Part shown: one piece after another, positions 1 through 7,736 of the stretch
Layout of the letters: every line of letters starts with the position of its first letter
Position numbering within the stretch: position 1 is the stretch's first letter
Assembly (NCBI GenBank): GCA_965233665.1
Contig: CBDDTG010000029.1
Span: 1-64,000, forward strand
From: Bacterioplanes sp965233665
GTDB taxonomy: Bacteria; Pseudomonadota; Gammaproteobacteria; Pseudomonadales; Oceanobacteraceae
DNA: 64,000 bases
Direction of reading: 5' to 3'
Made by a program: the position numbers and the translations under genes
The notes under the pieces: model-generated
The model's database searches: none
Seen by the model: the letters and a program-made list of their open reading frames with translations, nothing else
Told to the model about the DNA's origin: nothing

Positions 1-161
1 AGCACATGGCGACTGTAACGGCGGTGATTGGCATTGTTACGCCAGCTCTTTATTAAGCCCTGGGCCTCATAAAAATGCACCGTCGACACCGGAATATCAC
101 AGCGCTGTGCCACATCCCCCACACTGAGCGCACTTTTGCTGGCGGCGAGTGGTTTCACCAT
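1..161 (-). CDS. soxR: Redox-sensing transcriptional activator SoxR, N-terminal part (runs off the window)
   Basis: The minus strand from an ATG at 161 encodes the winged-helix DNA-binding half of a MerR-family regulator. It reads MVKPLAASKSALSVGDVAQR, then CDIPVSTVHFYEAQGLI and KSWRNNANHRRYSRHV. The HFYEAxGLIxSWRxxxNxRRY pattern is typical of SoxR, which uses a [2Fe-2S] cluster near its C-terminus to sense redox-cycling compounds. That cluster-binding region lies outside the window and cannot be checked. The gene is divergent from an MFS exporter, and the gap between them holds a SoxR-type dyad, which strongly supports the assignment. Confidence 0.85.
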   Translation of the reverse strand, partial: MVKPLAASKSALSVGDVAQRCDIPVSTVHFYEAQGLIKSWRNNANHRRYSRHV

Positions 162-165
162 CTTG

Positions 166-196
166 TTGACCTCAAGTTATGTTGAGCTTTTAGAGT
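166..196 (+). promoter_or_regulatory. SoxR-type operator/promoter for the divergent MFS gene
   Basis: TTGACC (166-171) and TAGAGT (191-196) form -35 and -10 hexamers with the 19-bp spacer typical of MerR/SoxR-activated promoters. The spacer carries the dyad CTCAA-GTTATG-TTGAG (171-186). This closely matches the known SoxR box core CTCAAGTTAACTTGAG. The promoter points to the plus strand, so it should drive the MFS transporter. The soxR start at 161 lies just outside it, so SoxR could also autoregulate. Confidence 0.8.
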
Positions 197-228
197 AGCG
201 CCAACTTAACTTATTGAGAAGACTATTT

Positions 229-1479
229 ATGACGAGGGCTATAACCAACGCGCCACTTTTACCCGCCCCCGGCCGCACCGCTGCACATGCGCTCAGCTCA
301 AACTGGAAACTGATGGCCGTCGCCATGCTGATTGGCCTTAATTTGCGCCCGGCGTTGGCCGCTATTGGGCCATTGGCAGACACCTTACAAGCCGGCTTAC
401 ACCTCAACTACACCGCCCTTTCCTGGCTGACCTTATTGCCTGTATTGGCCATGGGGCTGGGGTGCTTTATCACCCTCAAACTTCGCCAACACATAAGCGC
501 CCATCGCTTAATACAGCTTTCACTGTGGTTATTACTGCTGGCCAATGGCCTTCGCGGCGCGGATGTTGGTCAATGGAACTTTGCTTTACTGGTGCTGACC
601 TCGCTGCAGGCAGGTGCCGGCATCGCCGTCATTCAGGCCGCCATGCCGGTTGTGATCAAACAGCTGGCCGGCCCGCACAGCGCCCGAATCATGGGCTTTT
701 ACGTGGCCGCCATCATGGCCGGCGCCGCTATCGCCGCCAGTTTAACGCCCTATTTATTCCAATGGAGCGACAACTGGCACTTAGCCCTGGCCAGCTGGGC
801 CGTGGTGGCCATCATCGCCCTATTTATTTGGTCGGATTGGCGCGACGCATTACCCACCTCAGGCTCTGTGCCAGCCCAAGCTTACTGGCTGGCCACACCG
901 CGTTTGCTGTCGCTGACGACCACGTTTACGCTGGCTGCCGCCGGCTACGTATGCGTATTAGCCTGGTTGCCGCCGTTTCTACTCGACCAAGGCTTGGATG
1001 CGACCCAGTCGGGTTTGTGGCTAGGCTATTTGACCGCCATCGAAGTGGTGGCAGGTTTTGTTTTCCCTTACCTGGCTAGCCGCAGCGATGACCGACGCTG
1101 GGCATTATTTACCGTGCTGGCACTGTCCATCAGCGGCTTTCTCTGGCTGGCGTTGACGCCCTCACACACCAGCGTGTGGATTCCCATGACCTTGCTCGGC
1201 TTGGGCATTGGCGGCCAGTTTCCACTGGTCATGATCACCACCATGGACCACCACCCCGACGCGCAAAAAGCCGGAGCATTGACTGCATTAGTGCAAGGCT
1301 ATGGATATAGCTTGGCTGCCTTTATGCCGTTATTGATGGGCGCACTGAGGGATTATTTAGGCAGCTTTAATAATGCCTGGCTGGTGCTGGCGCTTATGTA
1401 TGCTTTGGTGATCGTCTTGATAATCCGTTATAACCCCAAACACTACCCGGCACTGCGTAGGACGGGCAAAGGCACCTAA
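229..1479 (+). CDS. MFS transporter, CynX/NimT family, likely SoxR-regulated exporter
   Basis: About 417-residue inner-membrane protein with roughly 12 hydrophobic segments. The opening GLNLRPALAAIGPL, just after the first membrane entry, is characteristic of the CynX/NimT (cyanate/nitroimidazole) branch of the major facilitator superfamily. I chose the ATG at 229 because a GAGAAG ribosome-binding site lies just upstream; an in-frame TTG at 214 is possible. Family members export or import small polar compounds and the substrate cannot be read from sequence. Its position behind a SoxR-type promoter suggests efflux of a redox-active or toxic small molecule (inference). The sequence downstream contains repeats rather than a gene. 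Confidence 0.85.
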   Translation: MTRAITNAPLLPAPGRTAAHALSSNWKLMAVAMLIGLNLRPALAAIGPLADTLQAGLHLNYTALSWLTLLPVLAMGLGCFITLKLRQHISAHRLIQLSLWLLLLANGLRGADVGQWNFALLVLTSLQAGAGIAVIQAAMPVVIKQLAGPHSARIMGFYVAAIMAGAAIAASLTPYLFQWSDNWHLALASWAVVAIIALFIWSDWRDALPTSGSVPAQAYWLATPRLLSLTTTFTLAAAGYVCVLAWLPPFLLDQGLDATQSGLWLGYLTAIEVVAGFVFPYLASRSDDRRWALFTVLALSISGFLWLALTPSHTSVWIPMTLLGLGIGGQFPLVMITTMDHHPDAQKAGALTALVQGYGYSLAAFMPLLMGALRDYLGSFNNAWLVLALMYALVIVLIIRYNPKHYPALRRTGKGT

Positions 1480-1494
1480 CCTCCAAACGCCAAA

Positions 1495-1725
1495 CCCTAT
1501 GCCCTCCTTGAGGTTATCCCTCACACCGGGCGACTGAAAGCGTACATCAAGGCAGTTTCTGCAAGGCGAAAAGTAATAAAAAAGCGCAGCTTACAAACTG
1601 TAAGTGAGCATGTGACCGGGCTCACGATCGAGACACTTTTTAACGCAGCAGAAACAACGCAGATAGCTTTAAAATTCTCTAAGCCCTATGCCCTCCTTGA
1701 GGGATCTTATCCCTCACGCCGGGCG
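1495..1725. repeat. Direct repeat flanking a palindromic intergenic element
   Basis: The string CCCTATGCCCTCCTTGAGG occurs at 1495-1513 and again at 1684-1702. In both places it is followed by a TTATCCCTCAC-CCGGGCG-like tail ending near 1532 and 1725. The two copies bracket a hairpin-rich segment (1555-1655). No gene is supported in 1480-2140. The longest open frames there have composition and codon choice that look non-coding. The arrangement suggests a small non-autonomous mobile or REP-like unit, but no transposase is linked to it here. Confidence 0.5.
1555..1655. repeat. Imperfect palindromic element with inner hairpins
   Basis: GTTTCTGC at 1555-1562 is inverted as GCAGAAAC at 1648-1655, and the match continues imperfectly inward (AAGGCGAAAAGT versus ACTTTTTAACG). 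Inside lie CTTAC-AAACT-GTAAG (1590-1604) and GTGAGC...GCTCAC, both able to form stems. The whole could fold as one branched structure of about 100 nt. Dispersed elements of this kind are common between genes in marine gammaproteobacteria. Whether it is transcribed is unknown. Confidence 0.5.
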
Positions 1726-1762
1726 GGCGAGCTCCCTGCTTTGCGCTGCGCAGGCCGTGAAT

Positions 1763-1876
1763 CCTGAGTTGCCAACGCTGTGGTCGCCGCAACGCCAACA
1801 GCCTGCATCCCGGCAGGATGTTGGCTAGCGCTGCCGTCCAGGCAGCCCCTGCGGGCACAGCCATTGCCAACTCAGG
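1763..1876. repeat. Nested inverted repeat, second structured intergenic element
   Basis: CCTGAGTTG (1763-1771) is inverted at 1868-1876 (CAACTCAGG). An inner pair GCTGTG (1777-1782) / CACAGC (1856-1861) and a central CATCC-CGGCA-GGATG hairpin sit between them. It is GC-rich compared with the flanking DNA and can form a long stem. It gives an 80-codon open frame on the minus strand, but the residue composition (Arg/Pro/Gly-rich, no conserved motif) does not look like a protein. Confidence 0.45.
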
Positions 1877-2141
1877 CGGCCTACTAAGGCGCGGAAAACC
1901 TGGGCGCGAGAGCGAGTTCAAAGCTTAAAATGGATTGTCGATAACAACTGTAATTCATGGGGTAACTAAAGCTCTATTCCAGAAAGCCGGAGCCCTAGAA
2001 AACAACAGTAGTTGCAGTCTGTTTTTTCTCTATAGCGGTAAGCATTTAACAAGCAGAGGCAGCATTGCCGTAGCACCCGACCAAAAGCCCAGCAGATCGT
2101 TAAAGACTTTCACGTTTTGCGTAGAAATGCTGAACCGATAC

Positions 2142-3005
2142 TCATCCTGAAGAGTTTTTAAACTGGAACAAAAACTTATCGACGTTATCGATCATTCTAT
2201 CGCCCATCAGCCTGAACTCACGATCTGGTATCTGCATTGTATAGCTATAGATTCCAATCGCTGCATAGAACTCCAATACCTTCTGTAACAATGGGCTTGG
2301 AATGGCAATATCATGCTCTGCTTGATAGCCTTCAAGAAACGCACTCTGAAGGTGTTCGCTCTGTGCCTCACGATTAAAGAACTTCACCAAGTCCATCCAT
2401 GCGATATCGTACTTTGCTCTTTCAAAATCGATTAAAACTGGCGCATTTCCAACCCGCTTTATATTGCGCAAGCCAAAATCACCATGCAACACGACTTTAG
2501 CCAGACCCTCATACTCTTGCTGGTATATAACCTTAAACTTTAACAATGAACTATATACTCTAAATACCTTGCGATATTCCTGGTGCGAACTCAAACGCTC
2601 CATTGTCTCATCAATTCTGGCAAAGAGCGTTGATAAGTCTCCTGATAAGCATTTTATTCGCTGTGTTCTTTCTTGTGTCGACACTCGATGGAAGCGCCCT
2701 AGCAAGCCTCCATACTCATATGCGCTGGCCATCGACATCTCGGTGACTTCCTTCATATCACAATACTCAAGTAGGATGGCGCTGCAGCCAACGTGCTCAT
2801 AGGAACCAAGCAGCACAGGACGCACCACCACCTCAAGCAACGTCAGCTCGGTGTCATATCTTTTTTTACTATTGAAAAACTTAACAAAGATGCTTTTGTT
2901 CAGCTGTTTACTATGCCCAACATAATGCTGATTTTTTGACTTATGATCCACAAGAGCCAAATAACATTCATAGTCCCTGCTTATGTCCTCTATTATTACA
3001 TCCAC
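2142..3005 (-). CDS. APH/choline-kinase-like phosphotransferase
   Basis: 287 residues with the kinase core of the aminoglycoside phosphotransferase superfamily. The catalytic loop reads LHGDFGLRNI (H-G-D-x(4)-N, about residues 193-202), followed by the metal-binding LIDFERAKYDIAWMDL (DFE). The N-terminal lobe is short and lacks a clear glycine loop. The start is a GTG at 3005 and no strong ribosome-binding site is visible. The substrate could be an antibiotic, choline or another small alcohol. AT-rich codon use sets it apart from the neighbouring core genes and suggests acquisition by transfer. Confidence 0.7.
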   Translation of the reverse strand: MDVIIEDISRDYECYLALVDHKSKNQHYVGHSKQLNKSIFVKFFNSKKRYDTELTLLEVVVRPVLLGSYEHVGCSAILLEYCDMKEVTEMSMASAYEYGGLLGRFHRVSTQERTQRIKCLSGDLSTLFARIDETMERLSSHQEYRKVFRVYSSLLKFKVIYQQEYEGLAKVVLHGDFGLRNIKRVGNAPVLIDFERAKYDIAWMDLVKFFNREAQSEHLQSAFLEGYQAEHDIAIPSPLLQKVLEFYAAIGIYSYTMQIPDREFRLMGDRMIDNVDKFLFQFKNSSG

Positions 3006-3076
3006 TACATAAAAGCCTTAACTATTGACCCGGCTCACCCTGCAAGGAACGACCAAGCAGGGCAGCTTAAGGGCTT

Positions 3077-3102
3077 GGGCACCGCACTATTCAGAGGTGC
3101 CC
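3077..3102. repeat. Short relic of a MITE terminal repeat
   Basis: GGGCACC (3077-3083), a few bases, then TATTCAGAGGTGCCC (3088-3102). The second part equals the end of the elements at 16869-17133 and 17336-17597, and the first part equals the outermost bases of their other end. It may be a collapsed copy that has lost its interior. It is short enough that chance cannot be excluded. Confidence 0.35.
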
Positions 3103-3108
3103 TTGCAT

Positions 3109-3134
3109 TAAAAACCCCGCACGAAGGCGGGATT
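3109..3134 (-). terminator. Rho-independent terminator of the PqaA-like gene
   Basis: On the minus strand CCCGC-CTTCGT-GCGGG is followed by a T tract (plus-strand A run at 3109-3114). It lies directly downstream of the stop codon at 3144. Confidence 0.75.
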
Positions 3135-3143
3135 TCTGTTTAC

Positions 3144-4595
3144 TTACTGACAGTGAAGACCGCTATACGGCTTCGCTTCAGGGGTCATATGAATGCTCGT
3201 GGTAAAGGTCTGCATGCCAAAGTCTAAGCTAAATAGGCTGGCACGATAACCGGATTCAGGCGCCTCTAGCGGCTTAGAAAATGCGTAGTACATTTTAGAG
3301 CGGCCATCACCATCCGGGTCTTTGAACTCAACTTTCATATGCTTGGCGCGCAAAGCTTTGCTCTTCCAAGCCTCATCACCCGTGACGTTTAAACGAAAAT
3401 CCAGCGTTTCGTTATCAGCCGTCCAGAACTCAACATTCATTGGGATCTTAGAGGAGTACACGGTCAATACGTTGTTTTCGCGATCGGCTTCCCAAAAGAT
3501 ATGCGGCGCTGAACGACGGCCATCACGATCCAACACCTTACTCGCAAAAGCAAAGCCCGACATAATAGCGTCTTCTGGAAGGTTGTGACTGGCATTAGGA
3601 ACAAAGCGAATGTTCTTAGGGCCAGACACTTGGTCCCAGTAGTTCAAACTGTTGGTATTTTGGAAAAACTCATCCGAGGTGCCATTCAAGATGAATTTGG
3701 GCAGACCAGCCATTCTGTCCTGATACTCGATCGGGTCCACGATGTCGAGCAACTTCTGACCGTCTTCTGTTTTGAAACGGCATGGCAAGTTTTTGCTGGT
3801 ATAGGTGTGCAAAATTGGATAGTAGTCGCCAATGGCTTCGTATTGATTTTCAAGCGACTCATCAATATCCAGCACGTCGATGACCGCCGGCACAATACCT
3901 TGCACGCGGTGATCAACCGCGGCGGTTAGCCAAGTAGTCCAACCACGCTTAGAACCACCCACCATAGAAAAGCGGTCAACATACAGGCCATGGTACTCAT
4001 CTAAAAACTCGGTACTGGCATCCATGGCTTTCACCACGGATTTCACCATCGGCAAATACAGCGGCCATTCCTCATTGCCCGTATCTAAGAACAATTCAAA
4101 AGAGCGCGAGACCAAATTGTCTTCCTGCATCTCTTTGGCACCTTCACCATCGACCACATAAGACCAAGGCTCGTTGGGGACTTGGCGAACTTCAATCACG
4201 ATTTTATTAAACTTTGCCGCCACCTTGCCGAACAAGTCATCAAATTTAGAGTCACGCAAGTGCGTTCCACCCGCCACGTAAACAATGGCTGAATCGGTAC
4301 GCCAAGCCAGCTTGCCATACGGCTTATCCGCTAACTTCTTCGGGAAATAAAACATCACATCGTGTTGCCAAATCGGGCGGGTTGTTTCTTTCTCAGTAAG
4401 CCATTGCTGAGACGTGACCAGCACCTCATGACCAACGTAAAAGCCTTTATCTTCGGTACGAACATATTCCCAATCGAACTTGCCATCATCCTTTGCCAAG
4501 TAGCGATCTAATGCGGTTTCCGCTTGCGCGAATGCTGTAAGCATCAGCGAGACAGTCAGCAGAACTGCCGACCTGAAAAACATCACTGTTTTCAT
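3144..4595 (-). CDS. PhoPQ-activated pathogenicity-related (PqaA-type) secreted alpha/beta hydrolase
   Basis: About 483 residues with an N-terminal signal peptide (MKTVMFFRSAVLLTVSLMLT, cut after AQA), so probably periplasmic or exported. The PqaA family is an alpha/beta-hydrolase-fold group. The nucleophile elbow here is VGGSKRGW (about residue 215), and LNGTSDEFF and NASHNLP later in the chain fit the acid and histidine positions. Its biochemical function is not settled in the family. The name comes from a Salmonella gene induced by PhoPQ. I chose the ATG at 4595 because AAGGA lies just upstream and the signal peptide begins there. It stands alone with its own terminator. Confidence 0.85.
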   Translation of the reverse strand: MKTVMFFRSAVLLTVSLMLTAFAQAETALDRYLAKDDGKFDWEYVRTEDKGFYVGHEVLVTSQQWLTEKETTRPIWQHDVMFYFPKKLADKPYGKLAWRTDSAIVYVAGGTHLRDSKFDDLFGKVAAKFNKIVIEVRQVPNEPWSYVVDGEGAKEMQEDNLVSRSFELFLDTGNEEWPLYLPMVKSVVKAMDASTEFLDEYHGLYVDRFSMVGGSKRGWTTWLTAAVDHRVQGIVPAVIDVLDIDESLENQYEAIGDYYPILHTYTSKNLPCRFKTEDGQKLLDIVDPIEYQDRMAGLPKFILNGTSDEFFQNTNSLNYWDQVSGPKNIRFVPNASHNLPEDAIMSGFAFASKVLDRDGRRSAPHIFWEADRENNVLTVYSSKIPMNVEFWTADNETLDFRLNVTGDEAWKSKALRAKHMKVEFKDPDGDGRSKMYYAFSKPLEAPESGYRASLFSLDFGMQTFTTSIHMTPEAKPYSGLHCQ

Positions 4596-4989
4596 GGTAA
4601 TCCTTATATACTTTGAATCGAATTGAGCAAAAATTAGACTCACTCAGCCTAAAATTCGGGCGGGATTATAGACATAAGAAAAAAAATAAACAGCCAAATA
4701 CACAGAAGTTTCGGTCAACAGAACACTGTCATTATGCATAACAACACGAGTGCCGAATTCAATCTGCAACGCTTATGGCTGCCATCCCCACAGATGGTGA
4801 AGTTGATCAGTAGTCGCTACAGAGCTCAATACTCCTGCACATAAACAACAGACCCCATTAAGCACCGCCCCGATCAAACTTAATGCCCGGCCCTTGCTGC
4901 GCCACGAAACATATAACTCTGGGCCAGGACCGCCAAAAGGACTATATCAAGCTGCCGCCTCTACTTCACCAGTCTCCTCGAGGTAAACA
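4596..4989. other. Intergenic stretch with no recognised gene
   Basis: About 390 bases between the PqaA-like gene and the DHA2 transporter. It is AT-rich near 4650-4740, where a promoter for the minus-strand hydrolase gene would be expected. I see no convincing open frame, RNA gene or long repeat. Confidence 0.4.
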
Positions 4990-5019
4990 TTGGCGGCCAA
5001 CCGACCGTTGACCGCCAAT
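4990..5019 (-). terminator. Stem-loop just after the DHA2 transporter gene
   Basis: TTGGCGGCCAAC (4990-5001) and GTTGACCGCCAA (5008-5019) form a 12-bp stem with one G-T pair, three bases after the transporter stop codon. No U tract follows on the minus strand, so it may stabilise the 3' end rather than terminate by itself. Confidence 0.5.
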
Positions 5020-5022
5020 ACG

Positions 5023-6582
5023 TTACTGAGCTTTTTTGCCACCACCAGCCAACATAAAGAAGACCGCCGCTGCTAATAAGAGAATGAAAACCGCCGCGCT
5101 TGATAAAAGTGCCGAATGAATAGCAACAAAAGCTTCTTTGCCAGCTTCAATTAACACCACCGCCTGCTCCTCTGCCAGCTGATTTGCCACCAAATAAACA
5201 TCCCCCAGCGACCTGCTCGCTTGAGCGGATTGCTCAGCGGATATACCGGAAGGCAAACGAATTGCGCGACCAAAAAGTCCCGATATAAAAACGCCAAATA
5301 AAACAATACCTAATCCGGCACCCAACTCGAAACCTGTAGCCTCTAACGAACCTGCAGCCCCACCCTCACTTTCATCCACTGCGCTCATTATGGCTATCGA
5401 TGAAGCCGTCAAACTGGCACTTAGCATCAATCCCAAGACCAGCAGCATAGCCGCAACCACCACTCCGGGGTTGTGAAAGTCAGCCCAAGCAAGTCCACCC
5501 AACGCCATGGCAGCAACGGCAAGCGAAACAACGGCTAAACATCTCAGCCCTAAAACTTTGGAGAGATATCCTGCCAATACTCCACCCACTGCCACACCGA
5601 CCATCAACGGCAGCATCACAACACCCGCCTCCCAGGGTGTTTTGCCCAGCACATACTGTAACTCTTGAGCCAAAGTAAGCTCGACACCTGCTACAGCAGC
5701 CATGGCTACGATGGCCATAACCACTCCAGCCACGACCTCCGGGTGTGAGAATAATGACAAGTTCAACATCGGCTCACGAGACCGCAGCTGCATCGATACA
5801 AACACCGCCAACATCAGGGCGCCACAGGCCATCATCAGTATTACCCACCCAATCGACTGCTCGGCCGAAGCGCTTGCTTTAATAGCATAAACAGTAGTGA
5901 CGATACCCGTTGTGAGCAGCAGCGCCTGCCCTATTCGCCACTTGCCTTCAGTTAATGCTTCACCGTGCGGCAATAGCCAGTAGCAGGCAATGACAACCAC
6001 CACCACAATTGGAATATTGATCAAAAATACCGCCCCCCACTCGAAATACTCCAGTAAAGCACCACCAATCAGCGGACCAATAGCCGATCCGGCAGCTCCA
6101 GCCATACTCCACAACCCCAAAGCAAAACCAAGCTCTGCCTCATCTGTGAAACTACGACGTATAAGCCCCAAAACACAGGGCATTATCATTGCCCCACCAA
6201 GCGCCAAAAGAACACGAGCCAGCAACAAAACGGCTGCAGTTGATGCAAAGGCAGCCAATAACGAGGCACCACCAAAAAGCATCAGACCTATCATTAAAAT
6301 TCGCCGATTGCCCACTCTGTCTGCCAACGTACCCATAGGTACCAGAAGCCCAGCCATCAGCAAGGGATAGATATCGATAATCCACAAAACCTCAGTGGTC
6401 GTCGCACCCAAGGCCTGAGTAAGCCGTGGTATGGCAATGTGTAAAACGGTCGCATCAAATGCAACTGGCAACGTTGCCAGCATCACTATCGCGAGTATAA
6501 ACCAGCGATAGCTTGGGGAACCATGCACTATCTTCGGCGGCCGAGTAGCAGTGTCGTGCGCCACCTGTTTTTCGGTTGTCAT
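5023..6582 (-). CDS. DHA2-family (14-TM) MFS multidrug exporter, QacA/SmvA-like
   Basis: About 519 residues with roughly 14 membrane spans. The first helix carries AFDATVLHIAIPRLTQAL, which corresponds to the D-x-T-I-L-x-x-A-L-P motif of QacA/SmvA exporters, and GTLADRVGNRRIL is the MFS loop motif A. Motif C-like GSAIGPLIGGALLEYF identifies it as an antiporter (drug/H+). The start is set at 6582 (MTTEKQ); an upstream ATG at 6600 is also open. Substrates in this group are cationic biocides and dyes, so resistance to such compounds is a reasonable inference. No TetR regulator lies next to it. Confidence 0.85.
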   Translation of the reverse strand: MTTEKQVAHDTATRPPKIVHGSPSYRWFILAIVMLATLPVAFDATVLHIAIPRLTQALGATTTEVLWIIDIYPLLMAGLLVPMGTLADRVGNRRILMIGLMLFGGASLLAAFASTAAVLLLARVLLALGGAMIMPCVLGLIRRSFTDEAELGFALGLWSMAGAAGSAIGPLIGGALLEYFEWGAVFLINIPIVVVVVIACYWLLPHGEALTEGKWRIGQALLLTTGIVTTVYAIKASASAEQSIGWVILMMACGALMLAVFVSMQLRSREPMLNLSLFSHPEVVAGVVMAIVAMAAVAGVELTLAQELQYVLGKTPWEAGVVMLPLMVGVAVGGVLAGYLSKVLGLRCLAVVSLAVAAMALGGLAWADFHNPGVVVAAMLLVLGLMLSASLTASSIAIMSAVDESEGGAAGSLEATGFELGAGLGIVLFGVFISGLFGRAIRLPSGISAEQSAQASRSLGDVYLVANQLAEEQAVVLIEAGKEAFVAIHSALLSSAAVFILLLAAAVFFMLAGGGKKAQ

Positions 6583-6669
6583 AAGCTTTTCTCTAAGCAC
6601 TATCTGTATGTTGTGAAATCTAATAAAGGCGAAACTCTGGCTGCATTTACTCAGCCAGAAAGTTGATGA

Positions 6670-6927
6670 CTACTTATTGTCCATCTGCGGACGCACGGCC
6701 CTTAAGCCAGCCTTATTGATCTTGTAGGGATGACCACTTTTAGACTGGATAAGACGCTTGGCTTTTAGCTTGAGAAAGGTTGCCAACGTACAGTCAGCAA
6801 GCACATAACCCTCGCGGGTGTAACATTCAACGGATGTCACCTTGCCTGAGTCGTTACGCGAAAAGGAAATGAGACCGCCCTTTGCGAGGACGTGGAGCGT
6901 CCGCTGTTCTGGTTTGGAAATGTTCAT
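6670..6927 (-). CDS. yjhX: YjhX family (UPF0386) putative toxin
   Basis: 85-residue protein starting MNISKPEQRTLHVLAKGG. The pattern EQxTLHVLAKG...SGKVTSVECYxREG...DCTLATFxKLKxKxLIxSxxGxPYxIN is a near full-length match to E. coli YjhX (UPF0386). YjhX is described as a toxin neutralised by the acetyltransferase-like YjhQ. No yjhQ-like gene lies beside it in the window, so this copy is an orphan or acts in another role. Homologues are often found without partner. The start is the ATG at 6927; the upstream TTG extension is not conserved in the family. Confidence 0.85.
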   Translation of the reverse strand: MNISKPEQRTLHVLAKGGLISFSRNDSGKVTSVECYTREGYVLADCTLATFLKLKAKRLIQSKSGHPYKINKAGLRAVRPQMDNK

Positions 6928-7286
6928 GTTGGTTTTTACCAATAGCAATCAAATACGACATACGGCAGTTACATAAAATAACCACCAAGAGAAAGTATGT
7001 GCATTGTGATAACCGCTCTTTCCAGAAGAGTCAGGGATAGAGGGTTATCGTACGATTACTATTTCCAACATATAAACTGTGAACAGCGCCTGATTGTGAA
7101 CTTGTGTTTGAAGTATCAACTGACGAAGCGCCTAAACGCCCCGGCAGTCAAAATTTGGCGCAATGCTATCAAAGAGCCCTGCCTAATTCAACAGCCAGAA
7201 CACGAAGCAGTTTAAAAAGACAGCTTCGACATAAAACTGCGTAGCAAAGACGCCTAAGCCAACCAAGCAAGCCTTGGGTGGCACGA
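6928..7286. other. Intergenic stretch before the tandem array
   Basis: About 360 bases with only short, unconvincing open frames. It leads directly into the 8-bp tandem array. I see no RNA gene or clear promoter beyond what yjhX needs on the minus strand near 6930-6980. Confidence 0.4.
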
Positions 7287-7550
7287 GGCAAACGGGCAAA
7301 CGGGCAAACGGGCAAACGAGCAAACGAGCAAACGAGCAAACGAGCAAACGAGCAAACGAGCAAACGAGCAAACGAGCAAACGAGCAAACGAGCAAACGAG
7401 CAAACGAGCAAACGAGCAAACGAGCAAACGAGCAAACGAGCAAACGAGCAAACGAGCAAACGAGCAAACGAGCAAACGAGCAAACGAGCAAACGAGCAAA
7501 CGAGCAAACGAGCAAACGAGCAAACGAGCAAACGAGCAAACGAGCAAACG
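7287..7550. repeat. 33-copy 8-bp tandem repeat (VNTR)
   Basis: Four copies of GGCAAACG (7287-7318) are followed by 29 perfect copies of AGCAAACG (7319-7550). Because 8 is not a multiple of 3, every frame on both strands reads an 8-residue peptide repeat (SKRANEQT on plus, VCSFARLL on minus) with no stops. The open frames there are therefore a by-product of the repeat, not evidence of genes. Perfect identity of 29 units points to recent slippage expansion. Confidence 0.95.
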
Positions 7551-7736
7551 AGACAGTCACTATAAGAGCAATGCTCGCTTATCTCCAATCCCCAGTTGCT
7601 AACGACCAAGCTCTTACCTGCCGACGGATCGCCCAAGGTGATTCCGACGAAAAAATGCCACAAATCTCGGACTTTAGGCACAAAGGTGCTTTGCTCGTGG
7701 ATCGAGCCGTCTTTTAACGGAGGGAGTTTCAGGCTG
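7551..7736. other. Segment between the tandem array and the transposase gene
   Basis: About 185 bases with no supported gene. It contains GGAGGGAGTTTCAGGCTGCTAG near 7719-7741, just after the transposase stop on the minus strand, but I see no strong hairpin typical of a REP element. Confidence 0.3.

Noticed and set aside
1679..1921. 80-codon minus-strand frame (MNSLSRPGFPRLSRPPELAM...)
   Set aside because: It lies exactly on the palindromic element at 1763-1876 and has the composition expected from it.
7287..7550. CRISPR array
   Set aside because: The unit is 8 bp with no spacers, and no cas gene is in the window.
7169..7717. Several long open frames on both strands across the 8-bp repeat array
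   Set aside because: They only reflect an 8-bp unit with no stop in any frame; no start, ribosome-binding site or conserved feature supports a protein.
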